From: Phaeoceros laevis
Lineage: Eukaryota; Anthocerotophyta; Anthocerotopsida; Notothyladales
Direction: 5' to 3'
NCBI GenBank assembly: GCA_049999765.1
Contig: JBNGIQ010009458.1
Location: 177,258 to 241,257, forward strand
DNA: 64,000 nucleotides
The notes beneath the pieces are model-generated. The model did no database searches, was not told the origin of the DNA, and worked only from the letters and a program-made list of their open reading frames with translations. This document shows positions 1 to 10,765 of this stretch, piece after piece. Positions within the stretch are counted from its first letter, which is position 1, and the number at the start of each line of letters is the position of its first letter. Both the position numbers and the translations under genes were made by a program.

Positions 1-361
1 AAAGGGGCATAAACAAGCTTAAAAAAAAGCTAACTATAAAAAAGATATAGACGAAAATTTAGATCTAATAAAGATCAAACAAACCTTCAAATATCCCATG
101 CCATGCTAGTGGTGGCGTTTATTCACCATTTCTGAACAGGGCACCGTAACGTTGATGACCCTTCGTTTGAGCCACCCCTTCCTTCGGCCAAGCGCCTTCG
201 CTGACCCCGGGGCAAGTTAAGCGGTTGCTCTGACCCCTTAAAATGCTGCATACGATGTTACAGCATTTCGGGCTGAGCGTCTCTCCAGCCCTGCGCGAAT
301 TCACTAGCGCATGATTTTGCTGCATCATCTGGATTCATTATTCTGCAGTTTCATAATCAGA

Positions 362-2558
362 ATGGCGACAGCAGCCATGCTCCGCAGGTCGATTGCCCGA
401 AGGATGCGTCTGATAGAATTGGCTATGATCATATCGATCCTGGGCTTTTGCCTGCCTCTGAGTCTTGCGCATGACGGCAGTGCCTACGGCCCGTACCAAC
501 CCAATTGGTCCGAACATGTAGAAAGGATGAACATGAGGGATGGTGATTCTGTTCCAGATTCGGCGCAGCAGGAGATAGTCGCTAGCCTGGAAAAGGCCCA
601 GCAATTTCTGCAGAGAGCCGAGACTGTCAGAGTCACTGTAGGCAATTGCAAATCCCAGATCAACGCAGCTGTGAGTTCCTTGACCTGGGTGGAGACGTCT
701 CTCCTGGAGGACGACCTTTCCAATGCCATTACCCAGCTTACGGGGGCAAAAAAAATCCTCTCTGACTGCAACGCCGCTCTTGGTCTTAGCACAGTAAGCA
801 GCCTGCAAAACTCTCTGAGCTGAAGAATGACGGGAGCATAATCAAGTGGATCTCACCACATAGCAGGCACCATAGCAGGTCACATAGCAGAAAACAAATG
901 AAGCAGCAAGAGGACAAGGTCATCGCACACAAACACTCATCCGCAAAGGTTGATGCTGGCACCATGCAGGGCCAGACGTTGCACTGGGTTGGCTTAACAA
1001 TTTTGTTCAACCGTTCCAGGTGAAACTAGGAAAAGCACAACTATATCTGACCAGCAAAGCAATGAACCACATCGAACAAGCTGTGACATCTCTAAGTCCT
1101 TTTGTTCCAAAGGGAGGGGGTGGCTCCTTTCCAAGCATGGGTCCCGGTGGAGGAGGCACTGGAGGAGGTAGCCCCGACACCAAATGTAAGCTAGCACTCA
1201 CCGCACTTTAGCCTACCCCTGGACTTCATCTGCTGTAAGCAATCTACAACAGAATTCTCGCCTCATCAACATGAGCACAGGCACTCACTCACTCATCCAT
1301 GCACCCATCGCCAACAAGCGAACTCTGTCACCAGGAAAGACCTTTTTCTGGATGAACAACCATGCATGAAACATGAACGTGCCTGACCTGCTGCTACAAC
1401 ACTCTCAGCTGTGGAAACTTGGGGTCAAGGAGGCGAGGGTGACAGCGCTAAGGTCTGCAATTCGGATGGCACCACCTGCCAATTCTCCAAATGCGGCGCA
1501 AGCAAGAGCCTGGGGAGCTGCTCCTTCGGATTCGCAGCAGGCGTGACAGGAGGAGCAGGCGGCCCCATCTACACGGTCACCACCAACGAGGACAACAGCA
1601 AAAACCCCTCTCCAGGTTCCCTGCGCTACGGCGTGAACCAGGGTGGCCACAGCAACGGGGGAGTATGGATCGTCTTCACCAGGGACATGGTCATCACGCT
1701 GCAAGACATGCTATGGCTGCGCAGTGCCACCACCATCGACGGCCGTGGCTACAACATTACCATCACCGGTAGAAACCTGGTGCTGGGAGGCGTCTCCAAC
1801 GTCATCCTACACAACCTGCAGGTGAATTCCGTAGGGGAGAGCGATACCGTTCACATCTTCTCCGGTTCCTCCAAAATCTGGGTGGACCACATCACCTCCT
1901 TCGACGCCAAGCTCGGCCTTGTAAGCGTGCTGCAAGGCTCCACCGATGTAACCATCTCCAACTGCTGGCTATCAAACCCTAATTTCAACATGCTCCTGGG
2001 AGCCTCCGACGCTGACACTGAGGACCAAAACCTGCGCGTCACCGTCTTCCGCAACTGGTTCAAGGACTCCATGCAACGCATGCCCCACTGCAGGTATAAC
2101 CTAATCCCGAGACGTGCTCCCTCCCGATTTACAAAGCCGCATATCATGTGAGTGCTCTCAAAACTTGGTTGAAATCGTGCAGGTGGGGATATTGCCATGT
2201 AATAAACAACCTGTACACCAATTGGGGCTACTACGCTCTGGGAGCCAGAGTGCAAGCCAAGATACTGTCCGAGGCCAATGTGTTCATAGCCGGGAGAAGG
2301 TCCGAGGTGACCCCATGGTTCGAAGGTGACTCGTCACTGGACATGACGGCCACAATTCAGTCGGTGCGAGATCTCTATCTCAACGGCACCACATTTCACC
2401 AGTTCCTCACCTTTGGTACAGCGTCGGAGCCTGCCTACAGGGTCAATATACACTACCCTCCTTTGCGTCCCACCAGTACCCTCACGCCCTTCGTGGAGCG
2501 CTGCGCTGGGAGCCTGTTCGGACCTAAACTATATGAGTGCACATCCTTTCAGGCGTAA
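362..2558 (+). CDS. pectate lyase-like protein, secreted, with N-terminal helical domain
   Basis: Four exons join in phase: 362-793, 1020-1185, 1409-2093 and 2183-2558, about 552 aa. The start at 362 is the second in-frame ATG; 311 and 404 are alternatives, and 404 would begin directly at a clean signal peptide ending near LPLSLA. Exons 1-2 encode an all-helical region with two cysteines, vaguely like a PMEI bundle, then a Gly-rich linker. Exons 3-4 carry the parallel beta-helix fold (PL1 family): motifs SCSFGFA, GSLRYGV, TIDGRG, IWVDH, MLLGASD and RMPHCRWGYCHVINN. The catalytic-loop arginine in RMPHCR is present. The calcium-binding aspartates normally found in a DGLxD motif are replaced, with LGLVS encoded near 1911-1926. 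Members of the family cleave de-esterified pectin in the cell wall. Fold assignment is firm; activity is doubtful. Confidence 0.85.
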
Positions 2559-3351
2559 CCAAGTCTCATTATGCTATTTCAAAAATTGGACTTGCCCATG
2601 GCCAGGTGTCTCTATGTTGGAACATTGGGTTTTGACATGTCTTGTTACCATTTTCCTTCCTATATATCGCAGCGTGTGGTCCTTTTGGTGCAACTTTCGA
2701 GTCGAAAGTGTAAGCCAAGAAAAAGTGATTCCAATTGGCTAGTTGGCCTCCAATATCATCCTCCCAACTTGATCATAGTTAAGTTCTATCTTTTTTAGTT
2801 GTAGCTTAGGATTACACTCTTGGTGTTCTCTATTCTCCCGTTTGGCGTCATAGCCTCATGGCTGCATACGCCTAATGAATGAACAAACAAACAAGGTGAA
2901 GAGCCGCGAGAGGCGATATACGCGCCAAGGCGAAATTCAAGGAGGTGAGAGGATGTGAGAGAGAGAGGCCGGACCGGGACGGGCACCTGGTGAGGTGGCC
3001 GGTACCCCGTGGGACCATCCGACTATTGCAGCTCCACGTGGCGGATGGCTTGGGGTCTCACGCGGGACGGCGTCTATTCACAGTAAAAAGCAACAGCTTG
3101 GGGGGCGTATGATCCACAAATCAACAGTAGAGTGATTTGTCTATATAGTCACAAGTGGAGGACAGGGTATCGATTCTCAAGGCAACCGTTGAGGTTGTCG
3201 TCACCAATACATTGTCCTCTCCTTCCCACCTCGGGAAGCTCGTAGCGTTTAAAATGCTGCTCAGCGTTCCTTCCCCTTGGATTCGTGCTTTGCAGAGTCT
3301 TGACATTGAGAGCTTTCGTTCCGTGCCATTTGCAGGGAGAACCGTTCAGCG
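2559..3351. other. intergenic, pectate lyase-like to lectin
   Basis: No supported gene. The short ORFs here show no family resemblance. The stretch should hold the 3' UTR of the pectate lyase-like gene and the promoter and leader of the lectin gene. Confidence 0.5.
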
Positions 3352-3906
3352 ATGGCATGCAAGTCTCGGGTCCCTGTCATCATGAATGCCCTACTGTTCG
3401 TCGCGCTCCTAGCTCAGACCTTGGCTGTTGATGTTGCGGCATCCGCAAGAAGTACGCATACTCTTAAGCTTGTCTCCCGCCGCCACCAACACAAGCTCAA
3501 GTCTTCGCTCAAAGACGGCCAGATTCTCAAGTCCAGAGAGAGCATGGTCGACGGGGATTTGCTGCTCATGATGCAGGAGGACTGCAACCTTGTTCTCTAC
3601 AAACAGAATCTAACAACCGGAGCAATTGCTGTCGTTTGGAACACAAGCACCCAGAGCAACAATATAGACCTGTGTTTCTTGAAGATGCAACACGACGGGA
3701 ATCTTGTAATATATCTGACCACGCCAGGGCATAAGGAGAAGACGACACCGTATTGGGAGACCGCTAGTGCGGGGGCAGGCATTCCTCCCTACATACTGAA
3801 ATTTGTGCCGGTGGATGAGGCATCTAAATTTTCCGGAGGAGTGGCCATCTACGATCGTGACTGGAAGAGGACCTGGAGTAGCTTCCAGAACGTTGGGCTC
3901 AAGTGA
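3352..3906 (+). CDS. secreted bulb-type (GNA-like) mannose-binding lectin
   Basis: A single-exon ORF of 184 aa. Residues 1-30 form a signal peptide with hydrophobic core MNALLFVALLAQTLA. A basic stretch and one B-lectin domain follow. Two copies of the mannose-binding QxDxNxVxY motif are intact: QEDCNLVLY and QHDGNLVIY. The third expected site is degenerate (GGVAIYDRDWKRTW). There is no transmembrane segment or kinase domain after the lectin domain, so this is a free extracellular or vacuolar lectin and not a receptor kinase. Such lectins bind mannose-rich glycans and are usually linked to defence. An earlier start is unlikely because the signal peptide lies right after this ATG. Confidence 0.85.
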   Translation: MACKSRVPVIMNALLFVALLAQTLAVDVAASARSTHTLKLVSRRHQHKLKSSLKDGQILKSRESMVDGDLLLMMQEDCNLVLYKQNLTTGAIAVVWNTSTQSNNIDLCFLKMQHDGNLVIYLTTPGHKEKTTPYWETASAGAGIPPYILKFVPVDEASKFSGGVAIYDRDWKRTWSSFQNVGLK

Positions 3907-4698
3907 CTGCAATCAGTCTTCAGTATTTGATTTGTGTTGCTCATCTGCAGAGGGGTGTATCCCAGCTTGATAGGTCTCCAATTGGTGAACTATAAATTGT
4001 ACCTAGAATGAAGCAGCAGCTGCCTACTGGTGGTCTGACATAACTTGGATTCTCCATCTACAGCACTTCGTACCTGTGCCTAACGTCTCAAGGATCGAAA
4101 TGGTGTCGTCACTTCCCTGTTGTTAGTACCGATACGAAGAAGGCCCAAACTCTCCTGGTCAGATTCGAGAACTGCACTAATTCCTTACAGATGAATGATG
4201 ATGAATCTGTTGAGGCATAGACTACAGCGGGCCGCGGCTCCAGCAATTCATAAATGAAGTCCTTCGAACTGTGATCCAAATGGGCTTACCCCCTGCTGAG
4301 GCTTCTCCCTTGTCGTTAATCATCAGTCGGGTAAGAAAAGGACCTGACTGTTGTCTTCCGAATCGTCTGACCTTGTTGGATAGAGTCCGATAGACCGATC
4401 ATCGAGAACTGTATGTCAGGAGATCCAAGGGCCAAGACAACAGGTGGCCTGGGAGGCTGGGACACACTGGCCTCCGGCGTTCTTAGCCGCTGGAATTAGA
4501 TGTGTTGTGAAAGGCATCTTGACCCGTGCAGCAGCCCAGGTAAGTAGTCCAAGCTGTTTAACTGAAACCACAATTTAAGAGCTCTAGGTTGCCAGCTCCA
4601 GGTCAACCTTGAGCTCCAGGTTCCAACTCACGAGCGAAGAACTAAGCACGTGAAGCAGAAAACCAGACAACTGCTGATGTAGGCTGTCCAGCTCAAGA
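3907..4698. other. intergenic between convergent genes
   Basis: No coding potential that I can support. It contains the 3' ends of the lectin gene (plus strand) and the PPR gene (minus strand). Confidence 0.5.
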
Positions 4699-7294
4699 TC
4701 ATGGATCTATTGAATGTGTTCGAAGCAAAACTTCGACCTCACTCTTCTGCTCTGGACTACGGCAGGCCGACATCAGGACACTCACTGTTGCTGCATCTGG
4801 ACAGCATCCGTCCTTCACCATCTTTTCAAAAACCTTCATGCTTTTGCGAAGAAGTTTCCTCTTTGCATAGCCTCCCATTAGGGATGTCCAAGTGGCTGCA
4901 TCCCGCTTCAGGCCAGCTTCATCCATAGATTCAAATATCTCCTCTGCTGTCTCCACAGAGCCACCTTGTGCATATATGTTGATAAGAGTGTTGTATGTTG
5001 TAGTATCTGGTTTGCATGGCCCTTGTTTGAGGAACTCAAATAAGCTTTCCATCTTGTCCAACTTGCCTGCCAGCCCATATGCATTCAACAGACAGTTGTA
5101 CACTATGATGTTGGGGGAGGGACCCGACTTCTCCATGGTCCTCACAAGCTTCTCAGCATCTCCCAGTCTCCCAGCCTTTGCATAACCATTCAAGAGCAAC
5201 ACATAAGACTTCATGGTGGGCTCATACCCAGAGTCTATCATCTCCTCAAAGACACGCTCTGCATCTGCAGAAAGACACACATGCATTTTGTAAACGAAAC
5301 AGATGAAGAGATGAAGACAGGATTCCAAGACCGCAACCAACTCGTTATGAACCACTGGTTGCTGGAGGCGTACCAGCACAAGATCCAGATCTCCCATGCG
5401 CATCAATCATGATATTATAAGACACCTTATCAGGCTTAAGACCGTTTTGCTGCATAGCACTGAACACCTCTGCGGCTCCTGCAGGAAGTCCTGCTCGACT
5501 GGCCACACAGACGAACTGCTAAAATGAGAGTCTGCGGATGCAACTTCGAATTCACAGAGTTTCACCTTTCAATTCTATACCCTTGCCGAATCAAAGAGCG
5601 TAAAAACATCTCACCTGTATGACTCCAAGAGCGCATTGTAAACGTAGATATCTGGCTCGTACCCATACATCTGCAAGTCTGCGAAGAGCTTTTCAGCCTT
5701 TTCGCAGTCCCCTTCCCTTGCATAGGCATTCATAAGTGCGGTAAAGGTATACATGTCAGGTGCACATAGATCTAGTTGCATCCCATTAAACAAACGCTGG
5801 GCCTTTTTAGACAGGCCTGCCTGTAAACAGCACATAAGATAGAGATGAGGACCCTCAACAACCTTGGCAAACGGGGTAAGTAGACAACTTCAATGTTTGG
5901 AAGCGCAGATGCTCACTTTAGCATACGTATTTATAACCAAAGTGAACGTTGTAGTATTGGGAGCACAATCCCTTTTCCGCATCATACTCAACAGGTGGTC
6001 TGCCTTTTGAAAATTTCCACGCTTGCTAACAGCACCGAGAAGGGTGTTAAACGTGACCACCCCTGTGAAAAGCATACCCCTGAGAAGTCATTATCAACAT
6101 TATTGAGTTTTGAACAGGACGCAAACTTTGCAATGTCAACAGTGGCGACACCATCTCTGTGCTGTTTCTGACCATCATGTATGCACAAATTGGAGACCCA
6201 GTCATAGCGACTGCAGACGATAAGCCAAACAAAAACGTAACGAAACTCGCAAAATCCTTACCCAGAGTGTATCCACGCTGTTGCATGTCATAAAAAAGAG
6301 CCTCTGCCTTTTCCAGCATATCTGCTTTTGAGTAGACGTTTAGGAGAGCATTATAAGTTCCCTCTGTTGGAACGCAGTTTGAATTCTTCATCGACTTGAA
6401 CGTTTTTTCAGCTTCTCTCAGCTTGGAAGTTTTCCCGTAAGCCTCAATAAGCTGGTTATAGCATCCGACATCGTATCTGAAGTTTTTGTTCTGCAGTACC
6501 CACTCGTAAATCTGCGACCAAGCACAGATCCGGTTTAGACGGGCCAGGTCGATGCACAACAATTTCAACCCCTTATGATGACCTAGATTAGGAACTCACC
6601 TGAATCACACGGCGCCAGTCATTTTGGCGGCGGAACTCCAAAGCTGCACTGATAATATCCTCCCAGGAGTCATGTCCTGGAGGCAAAGCATCAAGAGCAC
6701 TCCAGACCAACTGTGCGTCATCCTGCTGCTTGATATATCTTACTAAACTTCCTGCTTTAGGGGTCATAGGATCTGGTAACAGATCTTGCTCCATGAGTTC
6801 ATAGCTAGTGGCCCACCCTCTTCCTCGGTTCAAACGAACTGCACATCACAAAGCAGGTGCTAGTTGAATCAACAGAAAATTTTAGTGGAGGACCAGCTAC
6901 ATGTAAACGCTGGAGTCGAGACAAACCTTTTTTCCTCCGATTCTTCCTTTCAATTTCGAGTTCTCGTTCTGTCAACTTCTCTACACCATCGTCCGATGTG
7001 GATGCTTCCAGCAGCTGCACAGCCCGTGTACCTCTAGCTCTGTGCTCAGCATTTGGCCGAATAAGTCTTTCCTCAACCTCCCAAAACTGAGCGGCACTGG
7101 CATTCGAACAGAATGCACCACTCCATGACGGAGCACCAAGTTGCGCATTCCACGTTGGCACCCTGCAACACACTTACACAAAAAAATGATATTCCTGGCT
7201 CATTGGAGGCAACAGCATGAGCAGATTCCAGGTGAAGTTTGGACCTGGTCACGCTTGATGGCGATGTGGCATGAAATGGCAACACCGAAGTCAT
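4699..7294 (-). CDS. P-class pentatricopeptide repeat protein, AT2G35130-like
   Basis: Eight exons on the minus strand: 7245-7294 (least certain, weak donor GTCCAA), 6927-7162, 6600-6838, 6262-6511, 5917-6062, 5615-5820, 5374-5498 and 4699-5264. All phases agree and the model gives 605 aa, close to the Arabidopsis AT2G35130 protein. The N-terminus looks like an organelle transit peptide. A conserved pre-PPR region (ALPPGHDSWEDIISAALEF) leads into about a dozen canonical 35-residue P-type motifs such as VVTFNTLLGAVSKRGNF and YNTLINIYAQGGSVETAEEIF. There is no E or DYW domain, so an organelle RNA-binding role without editing activity is inferred. Alignment along the whole length with no internal stop argues for a functional gene. 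The region upstream of 7294 is the likely promoter. Confidence 0.88.
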
Positions 7295-7925
7295 GGCGGC
7301 CCCCTCAGCTCTTGAACTGAGCACCCTTCTCCGCCATCAAATGGCTAAAAGCGCGCACCCGCCGAATTCCGGGGACCAAAGCAAAGTTTGGCAGGGAGTG
7401 GTTTGAGTGCAAACTGCAGGGAACGAGGATTTGGTATTCGCATTATGACGCGGAATGTCGGTCGTTAGGCCAACAGGCGATTTTATTAGACATACCGAGG
7501 ATTTTGTGAACTTGTGTTCATGAGTAGGACGAGCAAGCTTCCAGGGCAAACACAACTTACTCACAACGCTTGACACATAATCGACCCAACTTTTGACGTG
7601 CGTTCTCTTTGTAATTTCAACAGGTCTTGCCTTCTCCTGGTAACTGAGATGGACAGGCTGCCACATGCAACTGAGATGGGCAGGCAAGGTTAGTGGTCTT
7701 ATGAATATTAGTGGCAAGACCACCTCATCGGTGCTCTGCATTAAATAGGGAAGCTTCGCTGGGTTGCCCAAAAGCCTTGTTCTCTCCCTTACTTCAAAGA
7801 ACTGGTACTTCTCAGCGACGAGGATAAGAGCAGGCCCCTTTCGATGGCCGCAGCTAAGGGGGCTGGAAGTCAGACCCCTTTCAATGGCTGAGGGGAAATT
7901 GAGAGGACAACGGTAACACAGGTCT
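7295..7925. other. intergenic, PPR promoter and Lsm11-like 3' flank
   Basis: Contains a 144-codon minus ORF (7337-7771) without recognisable domains. I see no supported gene; it probably holds the 5' leader of the PPR gene. Confidence 0.45.
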
Positions 7926-8636
7926 TCACGACAGCTTCCTCACCATGATGATGCTGTCCCCTCTGAGGAATATCTGTTGCAAATGCCGCCGTCTGTGCTC
8001 TAACTTGGGGAACAGCTTGAGCTGCATCTCGAACCCTCTTGGTGACGCACTCTCCATCTGCTCCGACTCTCCCTCCAGCGGAACGCCATCACCAGTTCCT
8101 GGCTGAGCTGCGGCCCGCACACGAACACGCACAAGCCTAGGCACTCTGCGCCGGACGGTGTACTCCTCATCAACATCCCGCAGCACCAAATTCATGTGCT
8201 TGTCCATGGCCTGGAGATAGCCAGTGAGCACGCCGCGAGGCCCCCGGGTGTGGCGCGTCCAGACCTGCACCCTTCCCCGCCGCCGGTAGCAATCCACCAG
8301 CAGCGACAGCGGCCCCTGCAGCAGCTTCTCCGCTATCACGTCCAAAATCTTGCACCGCCGGGCCCGCTCCGCCGCCCTCTCCACCACCAGCGAGGTCCTG
8401 GATTTAGCCCGCTCCTGTGCGGCTATGGACTCCGCCGACCTCGGCGCCCTAACCGGGGCATTGGCAAGCGACTCCGGGAGTTCTGGTGGCAGGATGGCAC
8501 GGCATTTGTTCAGGTTGTCGAGGGGGCGAACCTGTGCGATCGGAGGCTGCAGCCCCTCGGTCCGCAGAGCTAGCAAGGGGTCGAAGCTCTCGGAGAGAAA
8601 ATCCAAAGCCGCGTCCTCGGCTTCTTCCCGTTCCAT
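7926..8636 (-). CDS. LSM11: Lsm11-like Sm-fold protein
   Basis: Single exon, 236 aa, starting MEREEAEDAAL. Residues 108-159 form an Sm1 motif opening GPLSLLVDC, with VQVWTRHTRGPRGVLTGYLQAMDKH and LRDVDEEY, close in order and wording to the Sm1 of animal Lsm11. The Sm2 motif (IFLRGDSIIMV) is at the very C-terminus, residues 222-232. About 60 residues separate the motifs, where ordinary Sm/Lsm proteins have a short loop; an extended loop 4 is a hallmark of Lsm11. In animals Lsm11 replaces SmD2 in the U7 snRNP that processes histone mRNA 3' ends. U7 is not established in plants, so the partner RNA here is unknown. It sits 83 bp from the divergent mL41 gene, suggesting a shared promoter. Confidence 0.75.
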   Translation of the reverse strand: MEREEAEDAALDFLSESFDPLLALRTEGLQPPIAQVRPLDNLNKCRAILPPELPESLANAPVRAPRSAESIAAQERAKSRTSLVVERAAERARRCKILDVIAEKLLQGPLSLLVDCYRRRGRVQVWTRHTRGPRGVLTGYLQAMDKHMNLVLRDVDEEYTVRRRVPRLVRVRVRAAAQPGTGDGVPLEGESEQMESASPRGFEMQLKLFPKLEHRRRHLQQIFLRGDSIIMVRKLS

Positions 8637-8719
8637 CTCCAGAAACCTAATTCTGTAGTTTGTCCCTTGAGCTCCTCACTAGCGACCGAACATTGTAGGT
8701 CACGGAGCGCGAGGCGAAG
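8637..8719. promoter_or_regulatory. short bidirectional promoter, Lsm11-like / mL41
   Basis: Only 83 bp separate the start codons of two divergent genes. Both leaders and the core promoters must fit here or extend into the coding regions. No TATA box is evident. Confidence 0.5.
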
Positions 8720-9001
8720 ATGGTGCTACTGAACAATGTGATGCAGATGGCGATGGTCCTGGGGAGGCGGGCGCCGAGCAGGGGCCAGAAGGTGCTCAGC
8801 TCCAAGCGCGGACCTCGCAACTTCTACAAGGGCAAAGGCTGCATCTCCACCGGCCGATTCACAAGCAAGGGTGGCTTCAGATTTGTAGAAGAGAAGCTTC
8901 CTCAGTACATCGTCCCCGACCTCACCAACTGTGCTTTCAAGCCCTACGTCGCTCACAACACTCCCAAGGTTGCGGTGGCTGCTACTGCTCCCAAGGAGTA
9001 G
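8720..9001 (+). CDS. MRPL41: mitochondrial ribosomal large-subunit protein mL41
   Basis: Single exon, 93 aa. It matches the short plant mL41 (annotated in Arabidopsis as L27/L41 family): SSKRGPRNFYKGKG, GRFTSKGGF, EEKLPQYIVPDLTNCAFKPYV. The family motif KRGPRxxYKGK is intact and the length is typical. The first 20 or so residues are hydrophobic and basic, consistent with mitochondrial import. It functions in the large subunit of the mitochondrial ribosome. It is head-to-head with the Lsm11-like gene. Confidence 0.88.
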   Translation: MVLLNNVMQMAMVLGRRAPSRGQKVLSSKRGPRNFYKGKGCISTGRFTSKGGFRFVEEKLPQYIVPDLTNCAFKPYVAHNTPKVAVAATAPKE

Positions 9002-9840
9002 CAAGCTGTGTCTTTTGCAGTTCGACAGCCCGGGGCGATTGTCTGCTACGGAATGCTGGAGCGCTGAGAGTGGCTTGTGCACCTTGGAGGACAGAGCTCG
9101 CGCTGTAGGTTTGGTGAGCATGTAAAGCAGCTCGAAGATACATTCAACCTTTTGGTATGCTGGCAGGCATTGCAGTTTTTCGCGGGTCGCAATCATTTGT
9201 CATCATGAGGAACCTCAACGTTCTCTTCCCTTAAAGATGAAATGGCCACCTTCCAGTGCAGTTTGTTTTGCTAGGCCCGTCACAACTGGGATGCTCACAG
9301 AGATTTGTCGTGCTTTTAGCGATTGCAGCTGCCATACTGTGGCTCCTTTACTGTACCATAGTGAATATATCCGTTGTCCTAGAGGTTGCTACACCCTGTA
9401 GCGTACCCACTGAAACACGAAGGTTAGAAAAGGGAAGCACTTTGTCCTTCAGTAAGGAGACAACAAGGCAGTTTTTTTTCAAAGCGGCACAACTCCCAGT
9501 CCCTGTGTACGCTGCGTAGTACAAATGATTCACATCGAGGACTGGAAGGTAGGTGTAGGTTCAAAAAGGCAGGCAAAATGAGGGTCAAACCGGCGTGAAG
9601 TAGCCAACTGCGTGAACTAGTGAGGCAGAGCTGCATTGTTTCACGTGTATTTTACGATCCAACTATGTACAAATGCTACAAAAGCTTCTGCTCCACATTA
9701 TGAACAGCTCGTGACCTGCCAAATAAACCCTCTTGTTAAGTACAGACCTCGATTTCAGAAGAAGCAAGACAGCAAATGACACCCACCTGGTACGGGCGAA
9801 TAAGCTGTCTTCAGCAAATTGCATAAGAAGGTGTAGGAAT
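9002..9840. other. intergenic between convergent genes
   Basis: 3' flank of mL41 and of the minus-strand gene ending at 9841. The 87-codon ORF at 9256-9519 has a hydrophobic stretch but no family match or context, and I do not call it. Confidence 0.45.
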
Positions 9841-10479
9841 CTAGTAACCGCCCAGGCTGCTGAAATGCTTTTTGGAGGCCCGATCCTTCTGATGATGCTT
9901 ATCATAGGCCTTTCCTCTTCCTCTGCCAGCACCAGCCACACCAGCCCCCCTGCCTCTGCCAGCACCTGTTTCCCCTCGCACTGTGTTGTCAATGGCCTCC
10001 AACTCTTCTTCCTCAGAAGAGGACTCCTCCGACTCCAGCGCGTTCAAAGGCACATTACCCCCTGCCCCCAGCCCGTAGATAGTCTCCTCTTGCATCTTCA
10101 TCAAAGCTTCCGCTTCTTGGACGCTTCCGACCTCTACAGACCCAGGCACCTGCATTTGCACGACACAAGGTTATTGGACACAAGACCATGGATGAAATGA
10201 GCCACACGCTGCTAGAGACCCAACACATCCAGATGCGTCCCATTTCAACCAGCAACGCACCTTGTAGCTATAGTTCTTTCCGTCCTTGACGTAGTATCTA
10301 GCCTTAGGTTCCGCTTCTTTGCCCTTGCCCTTGCCACTGCCAGATTTGGCCTCCTGGTTCTTCCCTCCTGCGGCCTTGCTTTGGGTGCTGGCCTTCTCCG
10401 CCTTTCCTTTATACTGCTGCTGCGGATGTTGCGCGCTTCCTTTACCTCCCCTGCCGTCTTTGCCCTGTCCCCCAGCCAT
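9841..10479 (-). CDS. small protein resembling the C-terminal tail of plant ASCC2 (CUE) proteins
   Basis: Two exons, 10261-10479 and 9841-10149, join in phase 0 (donor AAG|GTGCGT, acceptor GCAG|GTG) and give 175 aa. The start is the first ATG (MAGGQGKDG). The N-terminal third is Lys/Gly/Ala-rich and disordered. The middle holds ARYYVKDGKNYSYKV and EETIYGLGAGGNVPLNALE, then an acidic Ser/Glu run, RG repeats and a basic end (KDRASKKHFSSLGGY). These blocks resemble, from memory, the tail of plant ASCC2-like ubiquitin-binding proteins, which act in ribosome-quality control and alkylation repair. No CUE domain is visible nearby, so this is either a stand-alone tail-like protein or a split copy. 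Identity is an inference. Confidence 0.55.
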
Positions 10480-10765
10480 TGCTTGTGTCTCCTGCCGTGT
10501 TGTAGGCAGCGATTCGGACACTCAATTTCGCATTCGCCGCGCGGCCCTTCGTGCTTGAAGCCCAACGGAACTGATTCCGTACGAAGACAAACGGTTCCGA
10601 CACATCCCTAATGCCAAAGCACAGTCCTGTACTGGTCGGCGTTTTTTTACGGGAGGAAAACGGCCCCCGTCTAATTCTGGACTGCAGTCACTGCACCAAG
10701 CAAATCGAAAACTTTGCATGTCGGGTCTCTTCAAATTTGTCTGTTGATAGGTGGAAGCTGGCGCA
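10480..10765. promoter_or_regulatory. divergent promoter region, ASCC2-tail-like gene / cystathionine beta-lyase
   Basis: 286 bp between two divergent start codons. It must carry both leaders. I recognise no specific motif. Confidence 0.35.

Noticed and set aside
1-361. Possible upstream gene on the minus strand (119-328)
   Set aside because: Short ORF without homology; treated as 5' flank of the pectate lyase-like gene.
338-808. Minus-strand ORF of 156 aa opposite the pectate lyase-like exon 1
   Set aside because: Antisense shadow of a well-supported exon, with no domain.
7337-7771. 144-aa minus ORF upstream of the PPR gene
   Set aside because: No recognisable domain and located where the PPR promoter and leader should be.
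9256-9519. 87-aa ORF with a hydrophobic segment
   Set aside because: Lies in the 3' flank of mL41; no family, no splice context.
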